A DNA stretch of 64,000 bases from Streptoverticillium olivoreticuli subsp. olivoreticuli (GTDB taxonomy: Bacteria; Actinomycetota; Actinomycetes; Streptomycetales; Streptomycetaceae): assembly GCF_003391135.1 (NCBI RefSeq), contig NZ_CP031455.1, forward strand, positions 2,503,501-2,567,500, written 5' to 3'. The translations under genes and the position numbers were made by a program. The notes below the pieces were generated by a model that was given only the letters and a program-made list of their open reading frames with translations, did not search any database and was not told the DNA's origin. Every line of letters begins with the position of its first letter. The first letter of the stretch is position 1. Shown here one piece after another: positions 12,672-23,817 of the stretch.

Positions 12672-13954
12672 GCGAGATTCCCGTCCACGACCGTCGCCCG
12701 TCCCCGCAGGAAGGTGTGGGTGACGCGACCCGGCAGCTCACGGCCCTCGTACGGGGTGTTGCGGCTGCGGGAGGCGAAGCCCGCGGGGTCCACAGGTCCA
12801 CGGTAAGCGGAATCGACCAGGGTGAGGTTGGCGGGCTCCCCCGCGGCGACCGGACGGCCGTGGCCGGCGAGGCGGCCGATCTCCGCCGGGCGGAAGGACA
12901 TCCGCTCGGCGACGCCCGCCCAGTCCAGGAGGCCGGTGTCGACCATGGTGTGCTGGACGACCGACAGGGCAGTCTCCAGGCCGACCATGCCCATGGCCGC
13001 GGCGCCCCACTCGCAGTCCTTGTCCTCGTGCGGGTGCGGGGCGTGGTCGGTGGCGACGATGTCGATCGTGCCGTCGGCCAGCGCCTCACGGAGCGCCAGC
13101 ACGTCGCGCTCGGTGCGCAGCGGCGGGTTCACCTTGTAGACGGGGTTGTACGAACGGACGAGCTCGTCGGTGAGGAGCAGGTGGTGCGGGGTGACCTCGG
13201 CGGTGACGTCGATGCCGCGCGACTTGGCCCAGCGGACGATCTCCACCGAGCCCGCCGTGGAGAGGTGGCAGATGTGCACCCGGGAGCCGACGTGCTCGGC
13301 GAGGAGCACATCGCGGGCGATGATCGACTCCTCGGCGACGGCGGGCCAGCCGCCCAGACCCAGCTCGGCGGAGACGATGCCCTCGTTCATCTGGGCGCCC
13401 TCGGTGAGGCGGGGCTCCTGGGCGTGCTGGGCGACGACGCCGCCGAACGCCTTCACGTACTCCAGGGCGCGGCGCATGATCACCGCGTCGTCGACGCACT
13501 TGCCGTCGTCGGAGAAGACGCGGACCCCGGCGGCGGAGTCGTGCATGGCGCCCAGCTCCGCGAGCTGCTTGCCCTCCAGGCCGACGGTGACGGCGCCGAT
13601 GGGCTGGACGTCGCAGTAGCCGGACTCCTTGCCCAGCCGCCACACCTGCTCCACGACGCCGGCCGTGTCGGCGACCGGGAAGGTGTTGGCCATGGCGAAG
13701 ACCGCGGTGTAGCCGCCGCTCGCCGCGGCCCGGGTGCCGGTGAGGACGGTCTCGGAGTCCTCGCGGCCCGGCTCGCGCAGGTGGGTGTGGAGGTCGACGA
13801 GGCCCGGCAGCAGGATCTTGCCGTCGGCCTCGATGACGGTGGCGTCGCCCGCCTCGATGCCGGTACTCACCTCGGCGATGGTCTCGCCGTCGATGAGGAC
13901 GTCCTGGGGCTCGCCACCGAGGATCTTCGCACCGCGGATAAGGATCTTGCTCAT
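12668..13954 (-). CDS. pyrC: Dihydroorotase
   Basis: Zinc amidohydrolase that cyclises carbamoyl aspartate to dihydroorotate. 428 residues, type I (long) dihydroorotase. The metal-binding HxH is in LVDLHTHLREPGREDSETV. Further metal ligands fall in QPIGAVTVGLEG and VHICHLSTAGS, and the catalytic Asp in IVATDHAPHPHEDK. ATG start at 13954, two bases past the pyrB stop. The 3' end overlaps the PH-like gene by four bases. Confidence 0.97.
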   Translation of the reverse strand: MSKILIRGAKILGGEPQDVLIDGETIAEVSTGIEAGDATVIEADGKILLPGLVDLHTHLREPGREDSETVLTGTRAAASGGYTAVFAMANTFPVADTAGVVEQVWRLGKESGYCDVQPIGAVTVGLEGKQLAELGAMHDSAAGVRVFSDDGKCVDDAVIMRRALEYVKAFGGVVAQHAQEPRLTEGAQMNEGIVSAELGLGGWPAVAEESIIARDVLLAEHVGSRVHICHLSTAGSVEIVRWAKSRGIDVTAEVTPHHLLLTDELVRSYNPVYKVNPPLRTERDVLALREALADGTIDIVATDHAPHPHEDKDCEWGAAAMGMVGLETALSVVQHTMVDTGLLDWAGVAERMSFRPAEIGRLAGHGRPVAAGEPANLTLVDSAYRGPVDPAGFASRSRNTPYEGRELPGRVTHTFLRGRATVVDGNLA

Positions 13955-13956
13955 GA

Positions 13957-14937
13957 TTAGTTGTTCTCCTCGGTGCGGGTGGTGGTGACGGCCGGCTCGG
14001 AGCCGCCGAGCAGCAGGTAGAGGACGGCCATGCGGGTGCTGACGCCGTTGGCGACCTGCTCGACCGCGGTGCAGCGGTCGGAGTCGGCGACCTCCGCGGT
14101 GATCTCCATACCCCGGTTCATCGGGCCGGGGTGCATCACGATGGCGTGTTCCGGCATACGGGCCATCCGGTCGCCGTTGAGCCCGTAGCGGCGGGAGTAC
14201 TCACGCTCGGTGGGGAAGAAGGCGGCGTTCATGCGCTCGCGCTGGACGCGCAGCATCATGACGGCGTCGGACTTCGGCAGCACCGCGTCCAGGTCGTAGG
14301 AGACCTCGCAGGGCCACTGCTCGACGCCGATCGGCACCAGGGTGGGCGGTGCGACCAGGGTGACGTGAGCGCCGAGGGTGTGCAGCAGGTGGACGTTGGA
14401 GCGGGCCACCCGGCTGTGCAGGACGTCGCCGACGATCGTGATCCGGCGGCCCGCGAGATCCTCGCCGAGCCCGGCGTCGCGCCCGACCAGGCGGCGGCGC
14501 ATGGTGAAGGCGTCCAGGAGCGCCTGGGTGGGGTGCTCGTGGGTGCCGTCACCGGCGTTGACCACGGCGCCGTCGATCCAGCCGGAGTTCGCCAGCCGGT
14601 AGGGGGCGCCGGAGGCGTGGTGGCGGATGACGACCGCGTCGGCGCCCATGGCCTCCAGGGTCAGGGCGGTGTCCTTGAGGGACTCGCCCTTGGAGACCGA
14701 GGAGCCCTTGGCGGAGAAGTTGATGACGTCGGCGGAGAGCCGCTTGGCGGCCGCCTCGAAGGAGATGCGGGTCCGCGTCGAGTCCTCGAAGAAGAGGTTG
14801 ACGACGGTACGGCCGCGCAGGGTCGGCAGTTTCTTGATCGGCCGGTCGGCGACCCGGGCCATCTCCTCGGCGGTGTCGAGGATCAGGACGGCGTCGTCGC
14901 GCGTGAGGTCGGTGGCCGAGATGAGGTGGCGCTTCAT
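13957..14937 (-). CDS. pyrB: Aspartate carbamoyltransferase catalytic chain
   Basis: First committed step of pyrimidine synthesis, carbamoylation of aspartate. 326 residues. The carbamoyl-phosphate loop reads [18 protein letters not shown], with Ile where most enzymes have Thr. The segments [30 protein letters not shown] and the C-terminal HPGPMNRG are intact. No pyrI regulatory gene is present nearby, so feedback through PyrI is not expected. Start ATG at 14937. The 104-base gap to pyrR shows no clear terminator. Confidence 0.97.
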   Translation of the reverse strand: MKRHLISATDLTRDDAVLILDTAEEMARVADRPIKKLPTLRGRTVVNLFFEDSTRTRISFEAAAKRLSADVINFSAKGSSVSKGESLKDTALTLEAMGADAVVIRHHASGAPYRLANSGWIDGAVVNAGDGTHEHPTQALLDAFTMRRRLVGRDAGLGEDLAGRRITIVGDVLHSRVARSNVHLLHTLGAHVTLVAPPTLVPIGVEQWPCEVSYDLDAVLPKSDAVMMLRVQRERMNAAFFPTEREYSRRYGLNGDRMARMPEHAIVMHPGPMNRGMEITAEVADSDRCTAVEQVANGVSTRMAVLYLLLGGSEPAVTTTRTEENN

Positions 14938-15041
14938 CCGGATGCTCCGTGGTCGAGGAGGTGTGTGGGGGTGGCGAGCGGCCCCCGCAGCCGGGCATGC
15001 GGCCGCGCGGAACCGGCGGTCGCCGGGGCCGGAGGGGACCG

Positions 15042-15664
<623 letters not shown>

Positions 15665-15761
15665 ACATTAAAGGACGTCGGATTAACGCTCTTCACGTTA
15701 CCAGGGTCCGCGGCGGACACCGGCCACCGCCCCGCACGGAGGATGCTGTGGACCATTCGGC

Positions 15762-15791
15762 TTGACGAAGGCAGATTACGCTGCGTAACCT
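15762..15791 (+). promoter_or_regulatory. Promoter of bldD
   Basis: TTGACG (15762-15767), an 18-base spacer, then TAACCT (15786-15791), about 60 bases before the bldD ATG. The -35 hexamer is close to the vegetative consensus, and the -10 overlaps the operator at 15785-15804. Confidence 0.65.
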
Positions 15792-15804
15792 CACAGTGAG
15801 TTAC
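15785..15804 (+). promoter_or_regulatory. BldD autoregulatory operator
   Basis: GTAACCTCACAGTGAGTTAC is a near-perfect 20-base palindrome containing TCAC and AGTGA half-sites, as in described BldD boxes. It covers the -10 hexamer and start region of the bldD promoter, consistent with the known repression of bldD by its own product. Confidence 0.75.
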
Positions 15805-15850
15805 CAGCCGCGCGGCGGAGCCGCACGTCTATACGCGTCCGGGGAGCTTT

Positions 15851-16351
15851 ATGTCCAGCGAATACGCCAAACAGCTCGGGGCCAAGCTCCGCGCCATCCG
15901 CACCCAGCAGGGCCTCTCCCTCCATGGCGTCGAGGAGAAGTCCCAGGGCCGCTGGAAGGCCGTGGTAGTGGGTTCGTACGAGCGCGGCGACCGTGCCGTG
16001 ACCGTGCAGCGCCTGGCCGAGCTGGCCGACTTCTACGGCGTTCCGGTGCAGGAACTGCTGCCGGGCACCACGCCGGGCGGGGCCGCCGAGCCGCCGCCGA
16101 AGCTGGTCCTGGACCTTGAGCGCCTGGCCCACGTGCCGGCCGAGAAGGCGGGCCCGCTCCAGCGCTATGCCGCGACCATCCAGAGCCAGCGCGGCGATTA
16201 CAACGGCAAGGTCCTGTCGATCCGCCAGGACGACCTGCGCACTCTTGCCGTGATCTATGACCAGTCGCCCTCGGTGCTCACCGAGCAGCTGATCAGCTGG
16301 GGAGTGCTCGACGCGGACGCGCGCCGCGCCGTCCAGCACGAGGACGCCTGA
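15851..16351 (+). CDS. bldD: Developmental master regulator BldD
   Basis: Transcription factor that represses sporulation genes during vegetative growth when dimerised by tetrameric cyclic di-GMP. 166 residues. The N-terminal HTH_XRE domain spans about residues 5-70 (KLRAIRTQQGLSLHGVEEKSQ...YERGDRAVTVQRLAELADFY). The C-terminal domain carries the c-di-GMP signature RGD at 114-116 and RQDD at 125-128, spaced as in the RxD-X8-RxxD motif. ATG start at 15851 with GGGGAG four bases upstream. Divergent from pyrR, with an operator over the promoter and a strong terminator downstream. Confidence 0.98.
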   Translation: MSSEYAKQLGAKLRAIRTQQGLSLHGVEEKSQGRWKAVVVGSYERGDRAVTVQRLAELADFYGVPVQELLPGTTPGGAAEPPPKLVLDLERLAHVPAEKAGPLQRYAATIQSQRGDYNGKVLSIRQDDLRTLAVIYDQSPSVLTEQLISWGVLDADARRAVQHEDA

Positions 16352-16368
16352 GCCTCGGCCCATTGGAG

Positions 16369-16424
16369 AAAAGCCGCGGGGCGGGGAGAAACCTTCGAAG
16401 GTTTCTCCCCGCCCCGCGGCTTTT
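16369..16424. terminator. Bidirectional terminator between bldD and nusB
   Basis: Perfect 27-base arms (16369-16395 and 16398-16424) around a central CG. The arms begin AAAAGCCGCGGGG and end with a run of T on either strand. It lies 17 bases past the bldD stop and nine bases past the nusB stop, so it serves both converging genes. Confidence 0.92.
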
Positions 16425-16433
16425 TGCCGTCTG

Positions 16434-16868
16434 TCAGCTCTCGTCGCGACGAAGGCTCGGCTTGAGGTCCTTGAAACGGCCGAGCAGGCCGTTCACGAAG
16501 GACGGCGAGTCGTCCGTGGAGAACTCCTTGGCGAGCTGCACCGCCTCGTCGATCGCCACCGCGTCCGGGGTCTCGTCCTCCCAGATCAGCTCGTAGGCAC
16601 CGAGCCGCACGATGTTCCGGTCCGCGACCGGCATCCGGTCCAGGTCCCAGTCGACCGCATAGGTGGCGATGAGCTCGTCGATACGGGAGACGTGCTCCGC
16701 GTACCCCTCGACCAGCTGCATCGTGTATTCGTTGACCGGCGGCTGCCGGTCGTCGGAGCGCGAATGCCGGACCCAGTCCGCGAGGACGTTCTGCACGGTG
16801 GTACCGCGCTGATCGGCCTCGAAGAGGATCTGGAAGGCGCGCTTACGGGCCTTGCTGCGGGCGGCCAC
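16434..16868 (-). CDS. nusB: Transcription antitermination protein NusB
   Basis: Pairs with NusE (S10) on boxA RNA to promote antitermination, mainly of rRNA operons. 144 residues, all helical. Family segments include ARKRAFQILFEADQRG at the N-terminus, DWDLDRMPVADRNIVRLGAYELIW in the middle, and AVAIDEAVQLAKEFSTDDSPSFVNGLLG near the end. GTG start at 16868. Two bases after the efp stop, so the two are probably cotranscribed. Confidence 0.97.
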   Translation of the reverse strand: MAARSKARKRAFQILFEADQRGTTVQNVLADWVRHSRSDDRQPPVNEYTMQLVEGYAEHVSRIDELIATYAVDWDLDRMPVADRNIVRLGAYELIWEDETPDAVAIDEAVQLAKEFSTDDSPSFVNGLLGRFKDLKPSLRRDES

Positions 16869-16870
16869 GG

Positions 16871-17437
16871 TTAGCTGTTCACCCGACCGAGGTAATCGCC
16901 GGTGCGCGTGTCGACCTTGATCTTCTCACCCGTGGTGATGAAGAGCGGGACCTGGATCTCGTAGCCGGTCTCCAGCTTGGCGGGCTTGGAGCCGCCGGTG
17001 GAGCGGTCGCCCTGGACACCCGGGTCGGTGTGCTCGATGGTCAGCTCGACGGCGGCCGGGAGCTCGACGTAGAGCACCTCGTCGCCGTGCTTCGCGACGA
17101 CGGCCTCGAAGCCCTCGATCAGGAAGTTGGCGGCGTCACCGACGGCCTTGCGGTCGACGTGCAGCTGGTCGTACGTGTCCATGTCCATGAACACGAAGTA
17201 CTCGCCGTCCATGTACGAGAACTGCATACCGCGCTTGTCGACGGTGGCCGTCTCGACCTTCACACCGGCGTTGAAGGTCTTGTCGACCACCTTGCCGGAG
17301 AGCACGTTCTTCAGCTTCGTGCGGACGAAGGCGGGGCCCTTGCCGGGCTTGACGTGCTGGAACTCGACGACGGACCAGAGCTGGCCTCCGTCGAGCTTGA
17401 GCACCATGCCGTTCTTGAGGTCGTTCGTGGAAGCCAC
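16871..17437 (-). CDS. efp: Translation elongation factor P
   Basis: Relieves ribosome stalling at polyproline stretches. 188 residues: KOW-like N-terminal domain and two OB folds. The tip loop at about residues 31-35 reads PGKGP, the actinobacterial form reported to work without lysine modification. No epmA-like or epmB-like modifying gene is present in the window, which agrees with this. Start GTG at 17437 with AGGAG upstream. Placed between the aminopeptidase P homologue and nusB. Confidence 0.97.
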   Translation of the reverse strand: MASTNDLKNGMVLKLDGGQLWSVVEFQHVKPGKGPAFVRTKLKNVLSGKVVDKTFNAGVKVETATVDKRGMQFSYMDGEYFVFMDMDTYDQLHVDRKAVGDAANFLIEGFEAVVAKHGDEVLYVELPAAVELTIEHTDPGVQGDRSTGGSKPAKLETGYEIQVPLFITTGEKIKVDTRTGDYLGRVNS

Positions 17438-17483
17438 GGTTGCGGAATCTCCTGGACTGAAGCTGGGACCCCGAAGGCACGCG

Positions 17484-18590
17484 CTACAGCGCGAGCAGCT
17501 CCTTGGTCGTGATGGTGAGTAGCTCGGGTCCGCCGTCCGCCTCGGGGCGGACGACGAGCGTGTCATCGATCCGGACGCCGCCCCGCCCCGGGAGGTGAAC
17601 CCCCGGATCTACGGTGACCGGCACGCAAGCGTCCAGTTTACCCATTGCCGAGGGCGTCAGCCGAGGGTCCTCGTCGTTTTCGAGTCCGACGCCGTGTCCG
17701 ATGCGCGGTCCGAGCCGCTCACCGTGGCCCGCGGCCTCCAGGACGACCCGTGCCGCGCGGTCCACATCGCGGTACGGAGTGCCCGGCGCGAGCTTCTCCC
17801 GGCCCGCCCGCTGGGCGGCGAAGACCTGCTCGTAGAGCTCGATCTGCCAGTCCGCGGGGGTGGTGCCGATGACGAAGGTCCGGGCCACCTCGCTGCGGTA
17901 GCCGCGGTAGTCGGCGCCCAGGCACACACAGAGGAAATCGCCCTCCTCCACCCGGCGGTCGGTGGGCACGTGCCCGGCCAGCCCCGAATTGGGGCCCGTG
18001 CCGACCGAGGTGGTGAAGGCCGGGCCGGCCGCGCCGTGGTCGACCAGGCGGCGCTCCAGCTCCAGCGCCAGGTGCCGCTCCGTGCGGCCGACGAGGATCG
18101 ATTCGAGGAGCTCGCCCAGCGCCTGGTCGGCGATCTCCGCGGCGATCCGCAGCGCGGAGATCTCCTCGTTGTCCTTGACCACCCGCTGCTGCTCCACGGC
18201 CGTGCCCAGGTCGTCCAGGCGCAGCCGGGGCGCGACCGAGCGCAGGGCGCGGTGGCGGGAGACGGTCAGGTGGTGCTCCTCCACGGCCAGCGAGCGGGCC
18301 CCGGCCGCGGCGGCGCGCTCGGCCCCGGCCACGGCGGGATCGCCGTCCGGCGCGGGCAGCACCACGATCCGCAGCCCCTCGGCGGGGCGGTCGGCCGAGC
18401 TCTCCACGACGGGGTCGCCGGGACACAGCAGGGAGTCTTCGGCGGGCCCGACGAGCAGCGCGGCACCCGTCGGCGCCCCGCCCGCCAGATACCGGACGTT
18501 GGCGTCGCCGGACACCAGCGCGGCCTCGCTCCCGGCCGCCTCGCAGCGCTCACGCAGCCGCGCGCGGCGCGCCGCGTACACCTCGGACAT
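17484..18590 (-). CDS. Aminopeptidase P homologue with degenerate metal site
   Basis: 368 residues with the creatinase-type N-terminal domain (to about 125) and an M24 pita-bread C-terminal domain. The usual five metal ligands Asp, Asp, His, Glu, Glu are replaced here by Cys223, Glu234, His299, Asp328 and Asp342, read from [40 protein letters not shown] and GGVRIDD. The fold looks intact, so this may be a metal-free binding protein or an enzyme with unusual metal preference. M24 genes often sit next to efp and the aro genes, as here. ATG start at 18590. The family call is firm; annotation as an active Xaa-Pro aminopeptidase would be unsafe. Confidence 0.88.
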   Translation of the reverse strand: MSEVYAARRARLRERCEAAGSEAALVSGDANVRYLAGGAPTGAALLVGPAEDSLLCPGDPVVESSADRPAEGLRIVVLPAPDGDPAVAGAERAAAAGARSLAVEEHHLTVSRHRALRSVAPRLRLDDLGTAVEQQRVVKDNEEISALRIAAEIADQALGELLESILVGRTERHLALELERRLVDHGAAGPAFTTSVGTGPNSGLAGHVPTDRRVEEGDFLCVCLGADYRGYRSEVARTFVIGTTPADWQIELYEQVFAAQRAGREKLAPGTPYRDVDRAARVVLEAAGHGERLGPRIGHGVGLENDEDPRLTPSAMGKLDACVPVTVDPGVHLPGRGGVRIDDTLVVRPEADGGPELLTITTKELLAL

Positions 18591-18648
18591 GCTTCCGAGC
18601 CTACGGCCGGGTGCCGCGGCGGGCCGTCCCAGCGCGTCCGACCGGGCG

Positions 18649-19461
18649 CTACCGGTGGCCCGGCGGGGCGGCCAGGGCGCGGGCGACGACGTCGTCGAGC
18701 AGCCGGGCCGTGGTGGCGACGTCCTGCTGGGAGTTGTCGATGATCGGCAGGCCGGAGCCGTACCAGCCGGCCATCCGGCCGTGGATCCGGGCGACCTCCT
18801 CGTCGCCGAGGCGCCGGTTGCCGGTGCGCTGGGCGTTGCGCTCCAGGACGATCTCCAGGCCGGGCAGCAGGACCACGGGCAGCAGCCCCGGGCCGACGTG
18901 CCGCTTCCAGCCGCCGAGGCCGACGACGGGCCGGTCGGGGAAGACGGCGTCGTCCAGGACGCAGGAGATGCCGTTGGCGAGGAAGTTGCGGGCGGCGAAG
19001 CCGCAGGTGCGGCGGGCGAGGCGGTACTGCGCCTCGGAGTGGTCGTTCCACCCGGACCGCGGGTCGGCGAAACCCGAGCGCACCCACTCGCGCACGTCGT
19101 CGAGGCTGATGTGCGCCGTGGGCACCCGGCGGGTGTCCGCCCAGTGCCGGGCCACGGTCGTCTTCCCGGCCCCGGCGGGGCCGATGAGCAGCACCGCGAC
19201 GGCCGCGTGCGCGGCGTCGGCGGCGAGGACGGGGGCGTCGGGCGGGAGCTGGAGGTGCCCGGTCGGGTCCGGCGCGGGAAGCGGTGCCATGGGGTGGGGC
19301 ACGGGGGCGGGCCACCCGGGCGCCGGTGCGGGGTGCGGCGGCACCGGCGGGTGGGGCGGTGGCAGCGGCGGTCCCACTGGGTGCTGCATCCGGTGGCACT
19401 CCGTCTCGTACGGACGCGGCTCCGCCGCGTGGTGAAGGGGGGCCTGCGGGTGGGTGGTCAC
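18649..19461 (-). CDS. P-loop kinase-like ATP-binding protein with proline-rich N-terminus
   Basis: 270 residues, function unknown. The first 85 residues are rich in Pro, His and Ala and look disordered. The core is a zeta-toxin/Chk-like P-loop fold: Walker A LLIGPAGAGKTTVARHWA, then SLDDVREWVRSGFADP, and a late arginine-rich segment ERNAQRTGNRRLGDEEVARIHGRM typical of small-molecule kinases of this group. GTG start at 19461. It lies between aroQ and the aminopeptidase P homologue, all on one strand. The substrate cannot be read from the sequence, and no partner antitoxin gene is seen. Confidence 0.8.
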   Translation of the reverse strand: MTTHPQAPLHHAAEPRPYETECHRMQHPVGPPLPPPHPPVPPHPAPAPGWPAPVPHPMAPLPAPDPTGHLQLPPDAPVLAADAAHAAVAVLLIGPAGAGKTTVARHWADTRRVPTAHISLDDVREWVRSGFADPRSGWNDHSEAQYRLARRTCGFAARNFLANGISCVLDDAVFPDRPVVGLGGWKRHVGPGLLPVVLLPGLEIVLERNAQRTGNRRLGDEEVARIHGRMAGWYGSGLPIIDNSQQDVATTARLLDDVVARALAAPPGHR

Positions 19462-19554
19462 GGGCGGTTCATCCCCCCGGCCACCCCCCGGGCCGACCAG
19501 ACGGGAGAGTACCCGAGAGCCCTCTCCCCGGCCCTCGCACCGGGAACGCCCGGC

Positions 19555-21620
<2,066 letters not shown>

Positions 21621-21624
<4 letters not shown>

Positions 21625-22805
21625 TTGATGGCCAGGTTGTCGAGGTAGCCCCGGACGTTGCGGCGGGTCTCGGCGACGTTGTCGCCGCCGAACTTCTCCG
21701 CCACCGCGTCGGCCAGCACCAGCGCCACCATGGCCTCGGCGACGATGCCCGCGGCCGGGACGGCGCAGACGTCGGAGCGCTGGTGGTGCGCCTGCGTGGC
21801 CTCGCCGGTGACCACGTCGACGGTGGCCAGGGCGCGCGGCACGGTCGCGATCGGCTTCATCGCGGCCCGCACCCGCAGCAGCTCGCCGGTGGTGAGGCCG
21901 CCCTCGGTGCCGCCGGAGCGGCCGGAGGTGCGGCGGATGCCCTCGTCGGTGGCGACGATCTCGTCGTGCGCCTTCGAGCCGGGCACACGGGCCAGGTCGA
22001 AGCCGTCGCCGACCTCGACGCCCTTGATGGCCTGGATGCCCATCAGCGCGGCGGCGAGGCGCGCGTCGAGCCGGCGGTCCCAGTGGACGTGCGAGCCGAG
22101 GCCGACGGGGACGCCGTAGGCGAGCACCTCGACGACGCCGCCGAGGGTGTCACCGTCCTTGTGGGCCTGGTCGATCTCGGCGACCATCGCCTTGCTCGCG
22201 TCCGCGTCCAGGCAGCGCACCGGGTCGGCGTCCAGGCGCTCGACGTCGGAGGGCTCGGGGTAGACGCCGTACGGCGCCTTGGCGGCGGCCAGTTCGACGA
22301 CGTGGGAGACGATCTCGATCCCGGCCGTCTCCTTGAGGTAGGAGCGGGCGACGGCACCGAGGGCGACGCGGGCCGCGGTCTCGCGGGCGGAGGCGCGCTC
22401 CAGGATCGGGCGGGCATCCGGCACGCCGTATTTCTGCATCCCCGCGAGGTCGGCGTGACCGGGGCGCGGCCGGGTCAGCGGGGCGTTACGAGCCAGCTCG
22501 GCCAGCTCCGCGGGGTCCACGGGGTCGGCCGACATGACCTTTTCCCACTTGGGCCACTCGGTGTTGCCCACCATGATGGCGACCGGAGAGCCCATGGTCA
22601 GGCCGTGCCGGACTCCGCCGAGGAAGGTGATCTCGTCGCGCTCGAACTTCATGCGCGCGCCGCGGCCATAGCCGAGGCGCCGCCGGGCCAGGTGGTCCGC
22701 CACCATGTCCGTGGTGATCGGCACACCGGCGGGAAGACCCTCCAGCGTCGCCACCAGTGCCGGACCATGGGACTCTCCGGCCGTCAGCCAGCGCAACCTG
22801 CTCAA
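21621..22805 (-). CDS. aroC: Chorismate synthase
   Basis: FMN-dependent elimination of phosphate from EPSP to give chorismate. 394 residues. The N-terminus [27 protein letters not shown] is the family start, so I choose the rare TTG at 22805, which has GAGGAG five bases upstream. Other signatures are [36 protein letters not shown] and the late [12 protein letters not shown]. First gene of the aroC-aroK-aroB-aroQ cluster; the 169-base gap to aroE holds a small hairpin. Confidence 0.98.
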
Positions 22806-22974
22806 CGGGACTCCTCTGCTCGCACCTTCTGATCATGCTGCGGCGCGACCCGGGGGTACCTCCCAGTGCTGGCTGGGGGCGCGCGGCCCTGGCCCGCCGT
22901 CTCCGATCCTCCCACGTCCCGGGCCCTTTCCCGGCCGCAGGTCCGGGTTGTGGACGGACCTGGTCAGGTCGTGG

Positions 22975-23817
22975 TCAGCGGGCGCGGGCCGCGAGGGCGC
23001 TCTCGCCCGCCGCGCGCATCGCCGCCAGGGGGCCCGGCGTACGGCCGGTCATCTGCTCGACCTGGAGCACCGCCTGGTGCACCAGGAGGTCCAGACCGCT
23101 GAGGACGGCACCGCCGCGCGCCGTCCAGGCGGCGGCCAGCGGGGTCGGCCACGGTTCGTAGAGCACGTCGAAGAGGGTGCCGGGGCGGTCCGGGACCGCG
23201 GCGGCGAGGGCGTCCGTGGCGCCGGCCGGGGTGGTGGCGACGACCAGGGGCGCGGTGAACGCCTCGGCGGCCCGGGACCAGTCGGCGGTGGTGACGGCCA
23301 CGCCGAGCCGCTCGCCCCACTGGCGCATCTCGGCGGCCCGCGCCTCGCTGCGCACATAGGCGGTGACCTCGCCGGTGCAGATCCGGGCGAGGGCGGCGAG
23401 GGCGGAGGAGGCGGTGGCCCCGGCGCCGAGGACGGCGGCGGAGCCGACCTTCTCGACGCCGCGCTCGCGCAGGGCGGCCCCGATGCCCGGGATGTCGGTG
23501 TTGTCGCCGAGGCGGCGGCCGTCCTCGGCGAGGACGACGGTGTTGACGGCCTCGACGGAGGCGGCGGTGTCGCTCACCTCGTCGAGCAGCGGGATCACCG
23601 CGCGCTTGAGCGGCATCGTGAGCGAGAACCCCGCCCAGGTGCCGTCGAGCCCCGCGAAGAAGCCGGGCAGCCCGGCCTCGTCGATCTCGAAGCGGTCGTA
23701 CGTCCACTCCCCCAGGCCCAGCTCCGCGTAGGCGGCGCGGTGCAGGACCGGGGAGAGGGAGTGGCCGATCGGCGATCCGAGCACGGCCGCCCTGCGGCGT
23801 CCTGGGTCGGGGCTCAT
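22975..23817 (-). CDS. aroE: Shikimate dehydrogenase
   Basis: NADPH-dependent reduction of 3-dehydroshikimate. 280 residues. The shikimate site has GSPIGHSLSPVLH and FSLTMPLKRAV, containing the catalytic Lys; SLT stands where NVT is commonest. AVNTVVL and the Asp of GDNTDIPG follow. The nucleotide site is VGSAAVLGAGATASSALAAL. ATG start at 23817 overlaps the mltG stop by four bases. That coupling to mltG, rather than to the other aro genes, is conserved in streptomycetes. Confidence 0.96.
   Translation of the reverse strand: MSPDPGRRRAAVLGSPIGHSLSPVLHRAAYAELGLGEWTYDRFEIDEAGLPGFFAGLDGTWAGFSLTMPLKRAVIPLLDEVSDTAASVEAVNTVVLAEDGRRLGDNTDIPGIGAALRERGVEKVGSAAVLGAGATASSALAALARICTGEVTAYVRSEARAAEMRQWGERLGVAVTTADWSRAAEAFTAPLVVATTPAGATDALAAAVPDRPGTLFDVLYEPWPTPLAAAWTARGGAVLSGLDLLVHQAVLQVEQMTGRTPGPLAAMRAAGESALAARAR

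Noticed and set aside
12659..13960. A 433-codon plus-strand frame opposite pyrC
   Set aside because: Same codon-bias artefact; pyrC on the minus strand has all catalytic motifs and tight operon spacing.
22851..22880. Small hairpin with CCCAG/CTGGG in the aroE-aroC gap
   Set aside because: A five-base stem of a type common in Streptomyces intergenic DNA; too weak to call a terminator or mobile repeat.
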